This document shows, in pieces, positions 55,002-62,490 of a stretch of 64,000 nt of DNA (position 1 is the stretch's first letter; the number at the start of each line of letters is the position of its first letter). The notes beneath the pieces are model-generated. The model ran no database searches. It was given only the letters and a program-made list of their open reading frames with translations, and was not told where the DNA came from. Origin of the DNA: a virus; the IMG/VR virus record IMGVR_UViG_3300024261_000006, positions 1 to 64,000 of that record; one strand, written 5' to 3'. A program made the translations under genes and the position numbers.

Positions 55002-55658
55002 TTATTCATCTCCATAGAAAGAAAAACCCATATCATTAACACTCTTTTTTGTTCCATCAGGAGCAACTTTTTTTGGTCCACTTATAGGTGCATCTAAAAC
55101 TCCATCTTCGACTAATTGACGTTTATCAGATGCTGTTGTTCCTCTTTGCTGTTCAAATGTTGTTTGAATAGCATCGTCATTAATGTAAGACTCAGAAGTA
55201 GGACCAAGAGCTTTCTTTTTAATATGCTCTTCACGAGTTTGCTTAGCCATCAACTTAACCGAGACAACTCTTTCAACTTGACCATAAGCTAGCTTATCAT
55301 AGATAACTGAAGTTATTTCAAAAAAGTATTCTCCATAAGAGATATAATCACCTTGTCTTATATTGATACCTCTATCAATCAAGTCTCTATTATGAACAAA
55401 TGCACTGATTGTTTTTATTTGCTCATGACCAAACTGAGTTGTCTTTACTTCAGAAGGTTGCCATTCAACAAGACTCTCTATTTCAACAGGTGGATTGAAT
55501 ATTTTATTAAGTGATTCTTCATAAACATCATGAATGTCACTCAGGTCTTCTCTTACAGTATAGTAATATATTTTTTGACCAGCAACATCTTTTATAATCT
55601 CTTTTGTTATATCAGAAAAGAAATCTGCTTCTCTCTGACCTAAAAATAATCTTGGCAT
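55002..55658 (-). CDS. Neck / head-tail connector-like protein (218 aa)
   Basis: The protein starts MPRLFLGQREADFFSDITKE and has a beta-rich region: ISAFVHNRDLIDRGINIRQG, DYISYGEYFFEITSVIY, VERVVSVKLMAKQTREE. The pattern R-x-GD-x-I-x-Y-G-x-x-F-x-I-x-x-V resembles phage neck proteins of the gp14/head-tail adaptor type. Its C-terminal 60 residues are charged and flexible. Location between two neck-type genes supports this; assignment is tentative. Confidence 0.55.
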   Translation of the reverse strand: MPRLFLGQREADFFSDITKEIIKDVAGQKIYYYTVREDLSDIHDVYEESLNKIFNPPVEIESLVEWQPSEVKTTQFGHEQIKTISAFVHNRDLIDRGINIRQGDYISYGEYFFEITSVIYDKLAYGQVERVVSVKLMAKQTREEHIKKKALGPTSESYINDDAIQTTFEQQRGTTASDKRQLVEDGVLDAPISGPKKVAPDGTKKSVNDMGFSFYGDE

Positions 55659-55662
55659 CTTA

Positions 55663-57189
55663 CTATCCTATAATTATTGCTCTTCCGTTAGGAATAGGTA
55701 CTCTCTTAAGTATGTTCATCATTGATTCACTTTGAGCTGCATCTGTCTCTAATAACTTTTGATATGTTAACTTGTCTAAAGTTTCGCCTAACGATTCAGC
55801 TAATCTCTGTCTGTCTTCTCTACCTTGACTTATTAAATCAGATCCATTTAGTTGTACATCACTTCCTGGAATAGGCACTGAACTAAACTTTGATCTAATA
55901 AGACCAAGTGTCTCTTTGCATAACGCTAAAGTATATTGCCTTATCCATTGTCTTGACATTTGATTTATACCGCTATAAGAAACATTATCAAAAGGCACAT
56001 TTGATAAGTTTGAAACGCCTTCAATTGAATCATCATCGTAAGGTAAGTTTGGCTTAAAAGGATCTGAAGGAAAAGAAAACTTGACGAATAAGTTCATAGG
56101 GTTTGACTGAGTTGGACGTGGGTATATTCTAATCTCTTGTCCTTGAATCCTATAGCTGTAATTACTTCTTCTTACTCTATTAGATATATCTAGCTGGCCT
56201 GCCCTTAATAAGTCTTCAAAGACAGGTAACACATAGAAAACTGTTTCTGGTGTAAACGACTCAAAAGAAAACTGATTGTTCAAATAGTTGATAGCTGATG
56301 TAGTGTCAAAGAAACGATAAGCTGCTTGGGGTGAAAAGTGAAAAACTTCATTAACTTTTATTTTTGTTGCTGTAGCTGTAGGTAACAACTTATCCTTATA
56401 GACTGGATTAAATAAAGATTTTTGTGCTGGGTCTCCGTTAAAAGAAGATAACGTTAGCTCATTTGTGCCATCGGGAATTATCATATCTTCGTATATGTTG
56501 TAATCTTGCTTGTCTTGTGTTAAAGGTATATAACCTCTTAAAGAGTTGCTAACGCCGCCAACAAATGCTTCAGATGCATAAGGTTCTGCTCTTCTTAACA
56601 AGTACTCCAAAGTTTCTCTTGGAAACTTCTGTTCTTGGCCATTAGGGCCAACTTTTTTATCTTCTATAGGTGATACTGTAGTTGCTGTATCTGTATGAGC
56701 TTCAATATTTCTTGTAATAGCTATAGTAAGACTATCATCAGGTCCTATTGTCTTATACTTACCTTTTTTATTTTGCAACCTAAATCTAGGATCTGAAGGG
56801 TTTTGTACTAAAAGTACTTGAACGTTTTTTCTATCGTCTAAGTTGCTTGCAGCATCATGAATCCTATCGTCTTCTTTATGTGCTGTATCTAGCCAGTAGT
56901 AATGTCCAAAGTCATTTTTCTTAAATGTGACATTTGGTCCTGCGTTCAAGCCGAGGATATTTGACATATAAGACTCAGCTTGGTGAGCATTAATTTGTTT
57001 TGAGAATTCAAGAGCAGACTCTTCAAAGTTTGCCCATATTTGTTTATTTGTTAGCTCAACAGATAGAACGTCGTCGCCAAGTCTTCTCTTAACATATAGT
57101 ACGACACCATCTGCGTCTTCTTGAAAATGAGAATCATTATCATAAACTCCAAAAGGTGTTGCCTTTGTTGTTAATGCAAACGTTGACAT
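55663..57189 (-). CDS. Neck protein, gp13-like (508 aa)
   Basis: The N-terminus contains VVLYVKRRLGDDVLSVELTNKQI and EESALEFSKQINAHQAESY, the L-G-x-x-V-x-x-V-E-L-T-x-x-Q pattern of gp13-type head completion/neck proteins. The rest is mainly beta with RIYPRPTQSNPMNLFVKFSF near the C-terminal third and QWIRQYTLALCKETLGLIRS. It is four bases upstream of the next neck gene, so co-produced. It would close the head-tail junction. Confidence 0.6.
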   Translation of the reverse strand: MSTFALTTKATPFGVYDNDSHFQEDADGVVLYVKRRLGDDVLSVELTNKQIWANFEESALEFSKQINAHQAESYMSNILGLNAGPNVTFKKNDFGHYYWLDTAHKEDDRIHDAASNLDDRKNVQVLLVQNPSDPRFRLQNKKGKYKTIGPDDSLTIAITRNIEAHTDTATTVSPIEDKKVGPNGQEQKFPRETLEYLLRRAEPYASEAFVGGVSNSLRGYIPLTQDKQDYNIYEDMIIPDGTNELTLSSFNGDPAQKSLFNPVYKDKLLPTATATKIKVNEVFHFSPQAAYRFFDTTSAINYLNNQFSFESFTPETVFYVLPVFEDLLRAGQLDISNRVRRSNYSYRIQGQEIRIYPRPTQSNPMNLFVKFSFPSDPFKPNLPYDDDSIEGVSNLSNVPFDNVSYSGINQMSRQWIRQYTLALCKETLGLIRSKFSSVPIPGSDVQLNGSDLISQGREDRQRLAESLGETLDKLTYQKLLETDAAQSESMMNILKRVPIPNGRAIIIG

Positions 57190-57246
57190 AAAAAACTCCT
57201 ATAACTATTCTATTATTAGTAATTATAGGTTTGTATAATAAAAAAC

Positions 57247-58626
57247 TTAATTAGAGTCAATATCAGTGAAAATTAACTTCCATTTTTCTTCATAAGTTTC
57301 GTCATCTAAGACTTTTTTAAATCCTACATTCCCTAAGTGAATATCTTTTAAGTTTGCAACTATTGCATGATCAAAAAGATTATATAGCTCACCTGATATC
57401 TTATTAAACTCACTTTGTGACATTGTGTCTAACTTGTTTAATATTTTTATAAATACTTGTATCTTCTTTTGCTTTGACATGTTTTCTGTAGCTGCATGTG
57501 CGAAGTTTTCTACAAATTTCAGCATATGATTCTTAAATAAGTTATTATATACTTCTTGCTCAGGTACTTTAAATTTTGATTTTTTGTTGCTTAAGTTTAC
57601 ACCAAAAATAATAGTTTTAATCTTTTCAATAAAATCTTTAATAAAGTTTGCAAGCTTACCATTCCTTTGTTTGCTTATTTCTTCATCATATTCTTTATGT
57701 GCTTGATCAATTTCACCTTTGCCAAACTTAAACATAGATGAAATATACTTTTCAAATATATCAATTAGCTGAATGTTTTGTGCTGAATTTGCTGGAAGAG
57801 AAGCTTTTAGTTTTTTAAAGAATTTAAATGTTGTTCTAAATTGACTTTTAATATCTGTAAAGAAATCAGGTGGAGGATTATTAAAAGTATCGTCATCAAT
57901 AAATAAAACTTTTTCAATAGCATACCAAGAAAAGTCTTCTTTGTCGTAATGATATATTGTGGGGAAATTCTTTGTATGCTGTCTTCTTCCTTTACCCCTT
58001 CCCATAGAATGCTCAATCTCAGTTTTGCAATCTTTTCTTCCTTTTTCTGATAATCCTATCTTTAATACAACGCTTTTATTTGACGGGTCGATCAAAGCAA
58101 TCCTAAATATACCAGCACCTAAAACTTTTAATCCAGCTTCTTCAACTGCTTCTTTAAACAAAAGTACGTTTTTCAAAAAATTAGACATGTTATTTGATCT
58201 ATTTTTTACCATTAAGTTTCTATCAAAAGTGTCTAATATATTTATAAACTCTTCTATTCTTTCTACGTAATAGCTGTTCTTTGAACTTAAAGCATTGAAA
58301 GGATTAAAGCCAAGTCCGACATTTAATTCTTTTTTATTAGCGAGTATATCTGCATATGACTTTGATTCTTCTCTGTCATCCCTTAACTCCCAAGATTCTG
58401 GCTTGTCTCTTTTGATTTGGCCTAGATCTTTAACGGGTTTTCGATCTCTTACATTACATATCATTTCTGAAGTGAAGTTTAAAGATTCTAAAGACATGCC
58501 TCTGCTTGAAAGTGCTCTTTTAAGTCTACTAACAGCGTCTTCTATGTCATCATGATCATCAGAGCTTATTGACTCTTTAATCAGATAAGATCTTATATAA
58601 CTCTCTAATAACCTATCTTTTCTCAT
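57247..58626 (-). CDS. Protein kinase-like fold protein, candidate virion-delivered
   Basis: Kinase-type motifs are in order: VLGAGIFRIALID (Gly-loop), VVLKIG with K189, E203 in a following helix, hinge WYAIEKVLFID, catalytic-loop-like D428-I-H-L-G-N433 and a final IFTDID (D455/D457) replacing DFG. The N-terminus RLLESYIRSYLIKE ends L-x-K-E, as in a T4-type capsid-targeting peptide. It may phosphorylate a host protein after entry, but substrate and activity are unproven. It precedes the neck genes; a terminator separates it from the decoration-like gene. Confidence 0.65.
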   Translation of the reverse strand: MRKDRLLESYIRSYLIKESISSDDHDDIEDAVSRLKRALSSRGMSLESLNFTSEMICNVRDRKPVKDLGQIKRDKPESWELRDDREESKSYADILANKKELNVGLGFNPFNALSSKNSYYVERIEEFINILDTFDRNLMVKNRSNNMSNFLKNVLLFKEAVEEAGLKVLGAGIFRIALIDPSNKSVVLKIGLSEKGRKDCKTEIEHSMGRGKGRRQHTKNFPTIYHYDKEDFSWYAIEKVLFIDDDTFNNPPPDFFTDIKSQFRTTFKFFKKLKASLPANSAQNIQLIDIFEKYISSMFKFGKGEIDQAHKEYDEEISKQRNGKLANFIKDFIEKIKTIIFGVNLSNKKSKFKVPEQEVYNNLFKNHMLKFVENFAHAATENMSKQKKIQVFIKILNKLDTMSQSEFNKISGELYNLFDHAIVANLKDIHLGNVGFKKVLDDETYEEKWKLIFTDIDSN

Positions 58627-58700
58627 AAAATCCTCTTATATTTAGTCTATAAATATAAAAGCACTTATAAAATAATTAAATTATCAATCTCTATATACTC

Positions 58701-58740
58701 AAAAACCTCTGCAATACTTTTTGTGTTACTGTCAGAGGTT
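58701..58740 (-). terminator. Rho-independent terminator after decoration-like gene
   Basis: On the minus strand, AACCTCTG and CAGAGGTT form an eight-base perfect stem (21-base loop) followed directly by TTT. It lies downstream of the gene at 58783-59289 and before the kinase-like gene, ending that transcript. It is the clearest hairpin with T-tail in this part of the window. Confidence 0.75.
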
Positions 58741-58782
58741 TAAAATGTCGTTAGAAACTTTTTATTATCAAATCTATTACGA

Positions 58783-59289
58783 TTAAGCTAATGTAACAGA
58801 TCCAGCAGCATCTCCCGTTGCCTGAACGAACCAGTTCGTTCCGTCAGAAATAAATTTTGCATTGTCTCCACAAGTTGCTGCGTTATGGACAAAAGTTAAA
58901 ACGTCTACAACACCTACAACGTTTGTTGGTACTTCATTTACAGTAACCATACCCACAGCTAAGTTTGCAGCTGTAGTTCCGTCTGAAGTTGTTGTAACTG
59001 TAATTGCTGCATTAGCATTATCTGCTATCGAAGGTGGTCTAAGAATAAAATGAAAACTTAAACCTGCTGCTGGAGCCGGCAAATTTACATTAAATCCTGT
59101 ATCGGCGGCCTGAGCTGTGCCTATTGCAGCACCTAAAATTATTGTTCCACAATCAGCTGCAGTTAGGTTTTTTGCTGTATTTACATTTTGTATTTTTGCT
59201 GCTCTAATTGTACATGTGCTTTGAATATCAACACCTGAACCTGTCTCTTGATATAGACCTTTTGAATCTGTTACTATTACTTTTGGCAT
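58783..59289 (-). CDS. Predicted capsid/fibre decoration protein (168 aa)
   Basis: The protein is Ala/Thr/Val-rich with little Lys, unlike neighbours. GTIILGAAIGTAQAADTGFN, FNVNLPAPAAGLSFHFIL and KFISDGTNWFVQATGDA match the beta pattern (G-T-I-x-L-x-x-A ... V-x-L-P-x-x-A-G-x-x-F-x-F ... S-D-G-x-N-W) of phage head or tail surface proteins. It ends at a strong terminator and follows a small gene on the same strand, implying high late expression. The exact partner is unknown. Confidence 0.6.
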   Translation of the reverse strand: MPKVIVTDSKGLYQETGSGVDIQSTCTIRAAKIQNVNTAKNLTAADCGTIILGAAIGTAQAADTGFNVNLPAPAAGLSFHFILRPPSIADNANAAITVTTTSDGTTAANLAVGMVTVNEVPTNVVGVVDVLTFVHNAATCGDNAKFISDGTNWFVQATGDAAGSVTLA

Positions 59290-59301
59290 TTTTTCTCCTT
59301 A

Positions 59302-59553
59302 TTATTTAATATTGAATTGATCTTTGGTTAAGCTATATAATTTACCTGTGTCATCTGTTCTTTTAAGCAAAAAAAGATTGTCACTAACTACTTCCAGTAC
59401 TTTACATTCTTTTTCTCTATTTGTAATAACTAAAGTACCAACTTTAAGTTTATTACTAGACACTGTTTTTTCAGCCGCTGGTTTTGGTGCCTCTTTTTTT
59501 GAGACTGCAGCTTTCTTTTTCTGCTTTGGTGCAGCTTTCTTTTCTTCTGCCAT
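59302..59553 (-). CDS. Basic Ala/Lys-rich small protein with SH3-like end (83 aa)
   Basis: The first half is a Lys/Ala/Pro low-complexity segment (AEEKKAAPKQKKKAAVSKKE). The second, LKVGTLVITNREKECKVLEV and VSDNLFLLKRTD, resembles an SH3/KOW-type barrel. AAAAGGAGG precedes the start. Low-complexity basic tails often bind nucleic acids or other virion proteins. It is the first gene after a terminator and a GC-rich leader. Function unknown. Confidence 0.55.
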   Translation of the reverse strand: MAEEKKAAPKQKKKAAVSKKEAPKPAAEKTVSSNKLKVGTLVITNREKECKVLEVVSDNLFLLKRTDDTGKLYSLTKDQFNIK

Positions 59554-59576
59554 AACTTCCTCCTTTTAGGATAAAC

Positions 59577-59635
59577 TTGTCCGCATGATTCCGATGCACT
59601 GGCGGGGTCAGCTGTTATGTTCGCAACGGGCCTAA
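59577..59635. other. GC-rich intergenic island
   Basis: About 58% G+C (34 of 59 bases) in a genome that is otherwise strongly A/T-rich. It lies between a terminator and the next ATG, so would be the 5' leader of the gene at 59553. A short CCGC/GCGG pair can form, but no tRNA cloverleaf, ORF or known riboswitch is seen. Confidence 0.5.
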
Positions 59636-59649
59636 AACTATATATTACT

Positions 59650-59676
59650 AAAAAGGCGCATTTTCACAACGCGCCC
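59650..59676 (-). terminator. Rho-independent terminator after acidic protein gene
   Basis: Minus-strand GGCGC and GCGCC arms (plus G-T and two A-T pairs, loop of about five) are followed by TTTTT. It ends the transcript of the gene at 59711-60040. A-rich bases on the other side of the stem could make it bidirectional. Confidence 0.8.
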
Positions 59677-59710
59677 AAAAATATTCGAATATTTTATATA
59701 CTAACGCTAC

Positions 59711-60040
59711 CTAAACTAAATCTTGCTCAGAATCTGCAGCCGGCTCACAATCATCATCACTGTCACATTCTTCATCATCACAGCAATCTTCATCTCCATC
59801 AGCTACATCTACCTCTACACCCTCAGGCATACTCACTGCTGATTCGCCTTCACCACCCTCTGCGTCGGCAGCCTGTGATGCAGCTGCTTGTCTCTCTTGC
59901 TCCTCACGCGGTACCAAAGCATCAATTGCCTCTTGCAATGTATGTGCATCTTGCAAAGAAAAAGCGCCACGACGCTGTGCTACCTGTACTGCGGAAAGTA
60001 AAACATTAATTGATTGAACTTGTTCTGGTGCTAATTGCAT
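59711..60040 (-). CDS. Small acidic protein with Asp/Glu/Cys-rich tail (109 aa)
   Basis: The N-terminus MQLAPEQVQSINVLLSAVQV followed by RRGAFSLQDAHTLQEAIDAL is a helical, well-patterned domain. Residues 60-109 are extremely acidic with several Cys. Possible acidic mimic or metal-binding tail; nothing enzymatic. A terminator follows. It is less A/T-rich than average. The overlapping plus-strand frame is its low-complexity shadow. Confidence 0.55.
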   Translation of the reverse strand: MQLAPEQVQSINVLLSAVQVAQRRGAFSLQDAHTLQEAIDALVPREEQERQAAASQAADAEGGEGESAVSMPEGVEVDVADGDEDCCDDEECDSDDDCEPAADSEQDLV

Positions 60041-60135
60041 CTTTAATCCTTTCGAAATAATTTATTAATATGCGATATCGAATGCGATTAATAATATATG
60101 CATTAACTTATATTTTTATAACTTTTTTTAAAAAA

Positions 60136-60381
60136 TTAATATCTAGACAAAGCTCTTCTACGACTTGCATTTGCAACTCTTCTACGGCGAGATTCAGCTA
60201 ATCTTTGCTTCTTTTGAAATGCTGCATACTCTTCTCTAATAAGACGATTAATATACTGAGGCGTTACACGTACAGGTCGATCAGCGCTTTCAGCAAGTCT
60301 GCGTCGTCGACGTTTAATAGATCGCTCTCTATTCATTTCTTCATTAATCATTCTTCTTAGCATTTTTGATGTCAACTTCAT
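60136..60381 (-). CDS. Arg-rich small protein with internal repeat, possible internal head protein (81 aa)
   Basis: More than a quarter of residues are Arg. Two similar halves each have an amphipathic helix (MLRRMINEEM; INRLIREEYA) and a basic block ending in LAES (RRRRRLAES; QRLAES). The helix ends with I-N-E or I-R-E like a T4-type capsid-targeting peptide. DNA condensation inside the head is a plausible role. No enzyme motif; AGGAG lies upstream. Confidence 0.55.
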   Translation of the reverse strand: MKLTSKMLRRMINEEMNRERSIKRRRRRLAESADRPVRVTPQYINRLIREEYAAFQKKQRLAESRRRRVANASRRRALSRY

Positions 60382-60419
60382 ATTTAGTCTCCTTGTATAA
60401 CTATAATATTATATATTAC

Positions 60420-60686
60420 TTAATTTTGCAAACTTCTATTAAATTCCTGCTCTAAGCTAGTCAACTTTGTGTCTATTCTAGCTAATGCAACCTTAATATC
60501 TTGTGTAGCTCTTAATAACTCTTGTAATACTTCATCTGTTTGCTTTGCTCTAGCTTCTAAAGAATCTACTCTTGCAGTAAGCTGCGCAACTTCTCGAGCA
60601 TTGGCCTTTGAGTCTTTATGCCAAGAATAAAATAGTCCTATGACTGACATGATTGTTCCTATTGATAACACAAGATTTGGTTCCAT
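60420..60686 (-). CDS. Small membrane protein with C-terminal coiled coil (88 aa)
   Basis: An N-terminal hydrophobic helix (LVLSIGTIMSVIGLFYSW) is followed by ~60 residues of coiled coil with heptad-like spacing (VAQLTARVDSLEARAKQTDE ... DTKLTSLEQEF). Such proteins occur as phage lysis or holin-associated membrane anchors, but also in other roles. Neighbours are two further membrane-anchored coiled-coil proteins, so a lysis cassette is possible. Confidence 0.5.
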   Translation of the reverse strand: MEPNLVLSIGTIMSVIGLFYSWHKDSKANAREVAQLTARVDSLEARAKQTDEVLQELLRATQDIKVALARIDTKLTSLEQEFNRSLQN

Positions 60687-60740
60687 TGTAAATCCTTTCC
60701 TACTAAATCTAATTATTATTTTTAAGTCTAAGCATACGAA

Positions 60741-61265
60741 CTATTTTGACAATTCGTTTATTAAAATTCCTACGCCGGCTCCTACTACTAAGCCTGCTGA
60801 AGTCCATATATATTTATTGGTCACTTCACTTTCAGTTTTCTTGATTTGCAATTCTAAACTAATCTTTAAGCTATCTTTTTCTTCCAGCAGCTTTTTAACT
60901 CTTTCATTGCAATCATCTTGACATTGAGTTAAGCCTCTTTTGCATTCTTTCAATAACTCGTCGTATAGAATATCACAACCTTTATTCATATTTTTAAAAA
61001 GCTTTTCTACTCTAATGAAATCTTTAAACTTAATTAAATAACCTTGATGAGGAGCTAACTCTTCTTTATATAGAAACTTCGCAGGAAATTCTAAGGTCCC
61101 AAGCGTCAACTTTATATCTTCATGCTGAGAAACAAAATCGCCTTCATCTTCAACTTCTGTTGTTGTTAATATCGTCTCTGTCATTGAAGGTATATTTACT
61201 TTTTGCCCATTTGCAATAGAAATATTAAAAATAATACAAAACAAAAATAAAATAGCTCTTTTCAT
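60741..61265 (-). CDS. Exported protein with C-terminal membrane helix, spanin-like (174 aa)
   Basis: A signal peptide (KRAILFLFCIIFNISIANG) starts the protein; a predicted periplasmic part with two Cys (KRGLTQCQDDCNERVKKLLE) contains coiled coil, and a C-terminal segment (WTSAGLVVGAGVGILINEL) is a membrane helix. Both ends anchored with a coiled-coil middle fits a unimolecular spanin-like arrangement, but there is no lipobox. The ATG overlaps its neighbour's stop. Confidence 0.5.
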   Translation of the reverse strand: MKRAILFLFCIIFNISIANGQKVNIPSMTETILTTTEVEDEGDFVSQHEDIKLTLGTLEFPAKFLYKEELAPHQGYLIKFKDFIRVEKLFKNMNKGCDILYDELLKECKRGLTQCQDDCNERVKKLLEEKDSLKISLELQIKKTESEVTNKYIWTSAGLVVGAGVGILINELSK

Positions 61266-61618
61266 TTACATACACCTCTTGCTTTACATATTCTACAGTG
61301 ATGACGTTCAGAAAATTCACAATCTTTTGTTGCTTCTTCTATACTTTTAGTACATTCTTCATTCAATTTATCTCTTAAAGATTTACCCATATCTTTTTTC
61401 TCATCTAAACAATTCTGTCTTTCTTGATCTAATTGATCTGAAAGTTTGTCTCTATCGTCTATTATTTCCTCACATACTACTGACCTTATACACGGATCTG
61501 TTATAGACTTTTGCAAAATAAATCCGCAAATAAACGAAAGTATTGCTGAAGCTATTAGTTGTGTTATATGCATCTCCGCATATTTTGACAATTCTTTTAA
61601 TTTTTCTTCTATTGACAT
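61262..61618 (-). CDS. Membrane-anchored Cys-rich coiled-coil protein (118 aa)
   Basis: One N-terminal helix (QLIASAILSFICGFIL) is followed by an alpha-helical charged region with regular Cys (SVVCEEI, NCLDEKKDMG, EECTKSI, KDCEFSERHHCRICKARG). Likely an inner-membrane spanin-type or disulfide-linked structure in the periplasm. Overlaps the next gene by four bases. The AAGGAG site forms part of an inverted repeat with the divergent lipoprotein gene. Confidence 0.5.
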   Translation of the reverse strand: MSIEEKLKELSKYAEMHITQLIASAILSFICGFILQKSITDPCIRSVVCEEIIDDRDKLSDQLDQERQNCLDEKKDMGKSLRDKLNEECTKSIEEATKDCEFSERHHCRICKARGVCK

Positions 61619-61760
61619 ATAATTACTCCTTACATAAATTAATTATAATTTCAATATTTTTTTATTATAATATTTTTTTATTATAATATTTTTTTATTAA
61701 TAATATTTTTTTATTAATAAAATTTTTTTATTAATAATCATTACTAGGAGTAATTATATG
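61616..61760. repeat. Perfect 15-bp inverted repeat carrying divergent RBS and start codons
   Basis: CATATAATTACTCCT (61616-61630) and its exact complement AGGAGTAATTATATG (61746-61760) flank the tandem repeat. Each arm contains the Shine-Dalgarno and ATG of the divergent genes at 61618 and 61758. The arms could pair, or indicate that one leader was copied from the other, or mark an invertible segment. Confidence 0.85.
61653..61735. repeat. Five tandem 16-17 bp A/T repeats in divergent intergenic region
   Basis: Five units of the form AATATTTTTTTATTAT or AATATTTTTTTATTAAT are head-to-tail at 61653, 61669, 61685, 61702 and 61719, with seven T's at a constant position in each. The array is 100% A/T. 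It could be a DNA-unwinding element, curved DNA or iterons, or an upstream promoter element. Confidence 0.85.
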
Positions 61761-62237
61761 TTAAAGATTAGATCTTTTTTGTTAGCAATTTTAATTGTAT
61801 TCACGTCTTTGTTCAGTTCTGGTTGCGAGTCTGATGAAGATGTAGACGAACCTCCCCAAGCTAGCGACTCTGGAGTACAAGCTGGAGAGACCATGGCAGG
61901 AGAATCAGCAGGTGAGGCTGCTGGCGAAGAATCTGCTTCAGGAACTTCTGATGCAGGTGAAGAGCCAATTGTAGCAGGAGATTTGGTATCTGCTGGCGAT
62001 GAGCCAGAAGTTGCAGGAGACTTAGTTCTTCCAGCAGGTGAAGTTGTTGCCGGCGATCAAATTGAAGATTGTTCACCTGAGTTTCAAGCTGGAGAAGGAT
62101 GTGATGAACCACAACCAGAGACAGATCCTGCTTGCGAACCAGAATTACTTGAAGAAGGTGAAGATTGCGATGATATGCCTGTACCCGCCGGCGAAGAATC
62201 TTCTGAAGACGCACCTTCACCTGATATGGGCTCATAA
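61758..62237 (+). CDS. Acidic repeat lipoprotein
   Basis: The signal peptide (RSFLLAILIVFTSLFSSGC) ends with a lipobox-like S-S-G-C at residues 20-23. The mature part is highly acidic and repetitive with AGE, AGD and AGEE motifs, with scattered Cys. Such composition matches surface lipoproteins of predatory deltaproteobacteria (Bradymonadales-type). A phage-made outer-membrane lipoprotein could block superinfection or camouflage the cell. It ends 154 bases inside the convergent GIY-YIG gene. Confidence 0.65.
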   Translation: MLKIRSFLLAILIVFTSLFSSGCESDEDVDEPPQASDSGVQAGETMAGESAGEAAGEESASGTSDAGEEPIVAGDLVSAGDEPEVAGDLVLPAGEVVAGDQIEDCSPEFQAGEGCDEPQPETDPACEPELLEEGEDCDDMPVPAGEESSEDAPSPDMGS

Positions 62238-62485
62238 TTATTTTTAAGTAGGAATATTAGTTTATTTTTCCTGCTTAACTTTTTGAATTTACATTCTTCT
62301 TTAGAGGCAGCTGATCTATTGGCTGCCTTTTTAGTATATACAAATTGACAAGGCCTTCTACCTCTAGTATACTTAGCGCCTCCTTTGATCTCACCATTGT
62401 GCTGTTTTAATCTTCTTTCTAGATTTGTAGTTATACCACAATACAATGAATTGTCAAAACATACAACAACGTAGATATACCACAT
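62084..62485 (-). CDS. GIY-YIG endonuclease with low-complexity tail
   Basis: The first ~80 residues are a GIY-YIG domain: MWYIYVVVCFDNSLYCGITT, NLERRLKQHN, TRGRRPCQFVY and KKLSRKNKLIFL, as in the YhbQ/Slx1-type family; R and E-like residues match the catalytic positions. The last ~50 residues are Ser/Gly/Pro-rich and lie antisense to the lipoprotein 3' end, so may not be functional. Likely a small DNA-cutting protein or mobile nuclease. Confidence 0.75.
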   Translation of the reverse strand: MWYIYVVVCFDNSLYCGITTNLERRLKQHNGEIKGGAKYTRGRRPCQFVYTKKAANRSAASKEECKFKKLSRKNKLIFLLKNNYEPISGEGASSEDSSPAGTGISSQSSPSSSNSGSQAGSVSGCGSSHPSPA

Positions 62486-62490
62486 TATGT

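Noticed and set aside
59577-59635. tRNA or tmRNA gene in the GC-rich island
   Set aside because: No acceptor stem, anticodon arm or T-arm consensus could be folded on either strand.
59617-60009. Plus-strand 130-residue His/Leu-rich frame
   Set aside because: It is the antisense shadow of the acidic repeat tail of 59711-60040, crosses a terminator, and has no ribosome-binding site or sensible composition.
61861-62235. Minus-strand Gln/Leu/His-rich frame opposite the lipoprotein
   Set aside because: Low-complexity complement of the acidic repeats with no independent evidence for expression.
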